DNA from: Bacillota bacterium
GTDB taxonomy: Bacteria > Bacillota > Clostridia > Christensenellales > CAG-138
Direction: 5' to 3'
Assembly: GCA_023435855.1 (NCBI GenBank)
Contig: JAEZLG010000219.1
Span: 1 to 6,893 of the forward strand
Length of the DNA stretch: 6,893 nucleotides
Shown here: one piece after another, positions 4,615-6,893 of the stretch
Layout: every line of letters starts with the position of its first letter
How positions within the stretch are numbered: the stretch's first letter is position 1
Position numbers and translations under genes: made by a program
The notes under the pieces: generated by a model
Seen by the model: only the letters and a program-made list of their open reading frames with translations
Told to the model about the DNA's origin: nothing
Database searches by the model: none

Positions 4615-6347
4615 AACTTTTCGGCCCGCCAAAGGGAAAGGAAACGCTGCCCCGGTATCTTTTCAAATACATGCCGCAATTTATCATTTCGTCCATCGGC
4701 GGCATCATCTACAACACAGTCATCGTCCTCGGTCCCATTCTGCTGGGAAACCTGATTGACGCGGCGGGTGGCGGCATGGGCCGACAAGTCATGCTGACCG
4801 CGTTGTACTTCGTAGGAGTAACGGCCTTCTTCCAGCTCGCCCGCTTTATCAAGCGCTGGTTCATGCGCGACCAGTTTAACCGTGTGGCCTGCGACTTGAG
4901 GCAGACCTTCATGGAACGGATGCTGGGCAGGAAACTGCCGGAACTGGAAAAGGAAACCGTGGGCGACTTGATGTCCCGGACGGTCGGAGACATCACGCTG
5001 GTTGTGGATACCGTGATGTCTACGCTCAACGAGGGCTGGGACACCTGGCTCCTCATGATCTCATATTTTGTAGCATTGATGTTCAAGGATTGGAAGATAA
5101 CACTTATCGCTTCCATTATGGTTCCTTTGACTATATTGCTTGCGCAGAATATGCGTCATGTCCTGTTCAAGTACTCCATGGCGGCAAGAAATGCTGCCTC
5201 AGTATACAACAATGGCCTGCAGCGGTATCTCGACGCGGCGGCGGTGCTGAGACTGTTTGGTCGTGAAGCTTCCGAGGCAGAAGGAATCCGGGCATCTTTT
5301 GAAAAGCAGGCGGATTACAATACCAAGGAAATGCTGCTCCAACAGGCTCTTCTACCAGTTTATTCGCTTATAGCCGGCCTTGGCATCGTGGTGGCCATCG
5401 CGATGGGCGGCGGTATGGTCGTGGCAGGCGATTGGACGATTGGGGCGTTTAATGCGTACCTCGTGATGTTTATCGCCTTTTCAGGCCGGACGCGCGTAGC
5501 GGCTCGCGTATTCAACCGCTGGCATGCGGCAAGAGCCGCGTGGAGCAGAATCAAAGAGAAGTTGAGTCAATCCCCTAATCTGGCTGCTCATGAGACTGCC
5601 GAAAAACCGGACTGCCGAGAGATTCATGTGGAGAACATGAGCTTTGGGTTCGGCGGCGACGATATCCTTCATAACATCAGCTTCAAAGCAATAAGAGGAC
5701 AGATCATCGGCATTACTGGAGCCGTGGGTTCGGGTAAGACATCGCTCGCACACGCGCTGACAGGCCTATATTCATACAAGGGAAGCATCACATTGGATGG
5801 CATGGAGTTGTCCGGCTTTACTGCTAAAGAAAGGAACAAATTGATTGCATATACGGGCCACGAGCAATTCCTGTTTTCCATGTCCATACGGGACAACATC
5901 CGCTTTTCCGATAACGATGTAAGAGCGTTGGATCATGCATTGGAGGCTTCGGCGCTGAAGGAGGATATTGCCAGATTTGAAAACGGACAGGATACGCCTG
6001 TCGGTGAAAAGGGCAAGAGGGTATCCGGCGGGCAGAGGCAGCGTATCGCAATGGCGAGGGCGATCTATTCCGGCGCTCCGGTGCTGCTTTTGGACGACCC
6101 ATTCTCCGCAGTGGACATTGCTACCGAAGCGGAGATAGTCCAACGCTTAAAGCAGGATTATGCCGACCGGATCGTGTTGTTGTTTACTCACCGCCTGACG
6201 GCCTTTCGTCACGCCGACAATATACTAGTTCTAGACAAAGGAATAATTATTCAGTACGGAACCCACGATGATCTCATGGAAGATGAAGGGCTGTACAAAG
6301 ATATCTATAGCGCCCAGGTATTCATGGAGGCAGATGCAAATGCATAA
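4611..6347 (+). CDS. ABC exporter half-transporter, subunit A (degenerate ATPase site)
   Basis: This 578-aa type IV (B-family-like) exporter subunit has an N-terminal membrane domain with six likely segments (about 22-44, 60-82, 143-160, 163-180, 248-270, 275-295) and a C-terminal ATPase. The ATPase motifs are Walker A GAVGSGKT (370-377, Lys376), signature VSGGQ (471-475), Walker B VLLLDD (491-496), D-loop SAVD (499-502) and H-loop His527. Two positions deviate: the residue after Walker B is Asp496 instead of the catalytic Glu, and the Q-loop reads YTGHEQFLF with His417 where Gln is usual. Such changes are typical of one subunit of heterodimeric exporters (LmrC-, TM287- or BmrC-like). It should pair with the next gene product and export a drug, lipid or peptide; the substrate cannot be read from sequence. 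Translation is coupled to padR by ATGA, with a GGGAGAAG-type site at about 4597-4604. Confidence 0.95.
   Translation: MKLFGPPKGKETLPRYLFKYMPQFIISSIGGIIYNTVIVLGPILLGNLIDAAGGGMGRQVMLTALYFVGVTAFFQLARFIKRWFMRDQFNRVACDLRQTFMERMLGRKLPELEKETVGDLMSRTVGDITLVVDTVMSTLNEGWDTWLLMISYFVALMFKDWKITLIASIMVPLTILLAQNMRHVLFKYSMAARNAASVYNNGLQRYLDAAAVLRLFGREASEAEGIRASFEKQADYNTKEMLLQQALLPVYSLIAGLGIVVAIAMGGGMVVAGDWTIGAFNAYLVMFIAFSGRTRVAARVFNRWHAARAAWSRIKEKLSQSPNLAAHETAEKPDCREIHVENMSFGFGGDDILHNISFKAIRGQIIGITGAVGSGKTSLAHALTGLYSYKGSITLDGMELSGFTAKERNKLIAYTGHEQFLFSMSIRDNIRFSDNDVRALDHALEASALKEDIARFENGQDTPVGEKGKRVSGGQRQRIAMARAIYSGAPVLLLDDPFSAVDIATEAEIVQRLKQDYADRIVLLFTHRLTAFRHADNILVLDKGIIIQYGTHDDLMEDEGLYKDIYSAQVFMEADANA
6326..6330 (+). 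promoter_or_regulatory. Ribosome binding site for the second ABC gene, inside the first
   Basis: GGAGG lies within the last codons of subunit A, 9 nt before ATG 6340 and only 3 nt before ATG 6334, which favours 6340 as the start of subunit B. Confidence 0.7.
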
Positions 6348-6893
6348 GAAAAATGGCTTCATGGCGCAGGCGCTTACCAATACGATGAAAAGATATTACC
6401 CTCATGCCGTCATGCTGCTTCTGGCGGTTGCCGCTGGTGCTGTAATCAGCGTATGGCCATCCCTGATACTTAAGAAAATTGTTGATGGGCCTTTGGCATC
6501 GGGCGGACAGGGTTTATGGCAATATGCGTTCCTGTATCTGGGGGCTGTTCTGCTGTTGGGATTGAGCGACCTTGTACGGGAATACGGAGCCATGGTATTC
6601 GGCCAGAGGGTGTTGTTGAATATCAGGTCGAAGATGCTGGATAGGCTGAGGCTCCTTCCCATGTCGTATTATCTGGAAGTACCCGCAGGCGAGACCATAT
6701 CCAGATTTACGGCGGACATGGACGCGGTCAATACGCTCTTTACATCGGGGATCATCAGCGCGGTGGCCGACCTGCTGAAAATCACCGGTTTAATCATTGC
6801 CTTGTTTTCACTATCTGCGACATTGGGATATATTGCGCTCGGCTCCCTTCCTATCATTTATCTTCTTGCTGATTATTTTCGCAAAAACATCTA
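6340..6893 (+). CDS. ABC exporter half-transporter, subunit B, N-terminal part (3' end outside window)
   Basis: An open frame runs from ATG 6340 to the window edge (184 complete codons) without a stop and overlaps the last 8 bases of subunit A in another frame. It has four visible membrane segments (about residues 22-44, 60-80, 138-158 and 160-178). Between the second and third lies a stretch typical of ABC exporter membrane domains, with NIRSKMLDRLRLLPMSYY followed by PAGETISRFTADMDAV; subunit A has the matching VGDLMSRTVGD. The ATPase domain is not in the window. Since subunit A lacks the catalytic Glu, this partner is expected to carry the canonical Walker B Glu. The overlap and internal ribosome binding site imply matched production of the two subunits, as needed for a heterodimer. 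Confidence 0.93.
   Translation, partial: MHKKNGFMAQALTNTMKRYYPHAVMLLLAVAAGAVISVWPSLILKKIVDGPLASGGQGLWQYAFLYLGAVLLLGLSDLVREYGAMVFGQRVLLNIRSKMLDRLRLLPMSYYLEVPAGETISRFTADMDAVNTLFTSGIISAVADLLKITGLIIALFSLSATLGYIALGSLPIIYLLADYFRKNI

Overview
The window looks like a chromosomal piece of a Gram-positive, probably spore-forming Clostridia-type Firmicute. The evidence is a SleB-family (cortex-lytic type) hydrolase, a PadR regulator beside a two-subunit ABC exporter, strong Shine-Dalgarno sequences, a TTG start, and a small helical protein of a kind I associate with Firmicutes. This is a family-level inference; no rRNA or other marker is present. Base composition is mixed: the PadR/ABC part is visibly more GC-rich than the AT-rich middle.

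Left part (1-2858, plus strand): the C-terminal ATPase domain of a sensor histidine kinase; a membrane-anchored SleB-type cell wall hydrolase with a Pro/Thr-rich stalk and a C-terminal peptidoglycan-binding domain; and a fused family 2 glycosyltransferase/GtrA protein. The gaps before the hydrolase and before the glycosyltransferase carry near-identical copies of a 39-bp element (36/39 identical). Each contains the perfect palindrome ATGAGATTCTCAT, set where it would overlap the -35 of a promoter. This suggests that two cell-envelope genes share one transcriptional control, and it moves the glycosyltransferase start downstream to 1854.

Middle (2858-4057): a doubtful 66-codon ORF touching the glycosyltransferase stop, an AT-rich gap with an inverted repeat, a small helical protein of unknown function (95 aa), and a convergent minus-strand histidine phosphatase.

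Right part (4058-6893): divergent promoters separate the phosphatase from a PadR regulator - ABC - ABC operon that runs off the window. The PadR gene most likely starts at TTG 4288, downstream of a near-consensus promoter, and its leader holds a palindrome that could be an autoregulatory operator. The first ABC half-transporter has Asp in place of the catalytic Glu and His in place of the Q-loop Gln, which points to a heterodimeric exporter with one degenerate ATP site. Its partner begins at 6340, overlapping the end of the first gene, and is cut by the window edge. The layout matches PadR-controlled multidrug-type exporters such as LmrR/LmrCD.

I found no rRNA, tRNA, CRISPR array, insertion sequence or convincing intrinsic terminator. 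I see no clearly new multi-gene system; the best leads are the duplicated palindromic promoter element and the small unknown protein.
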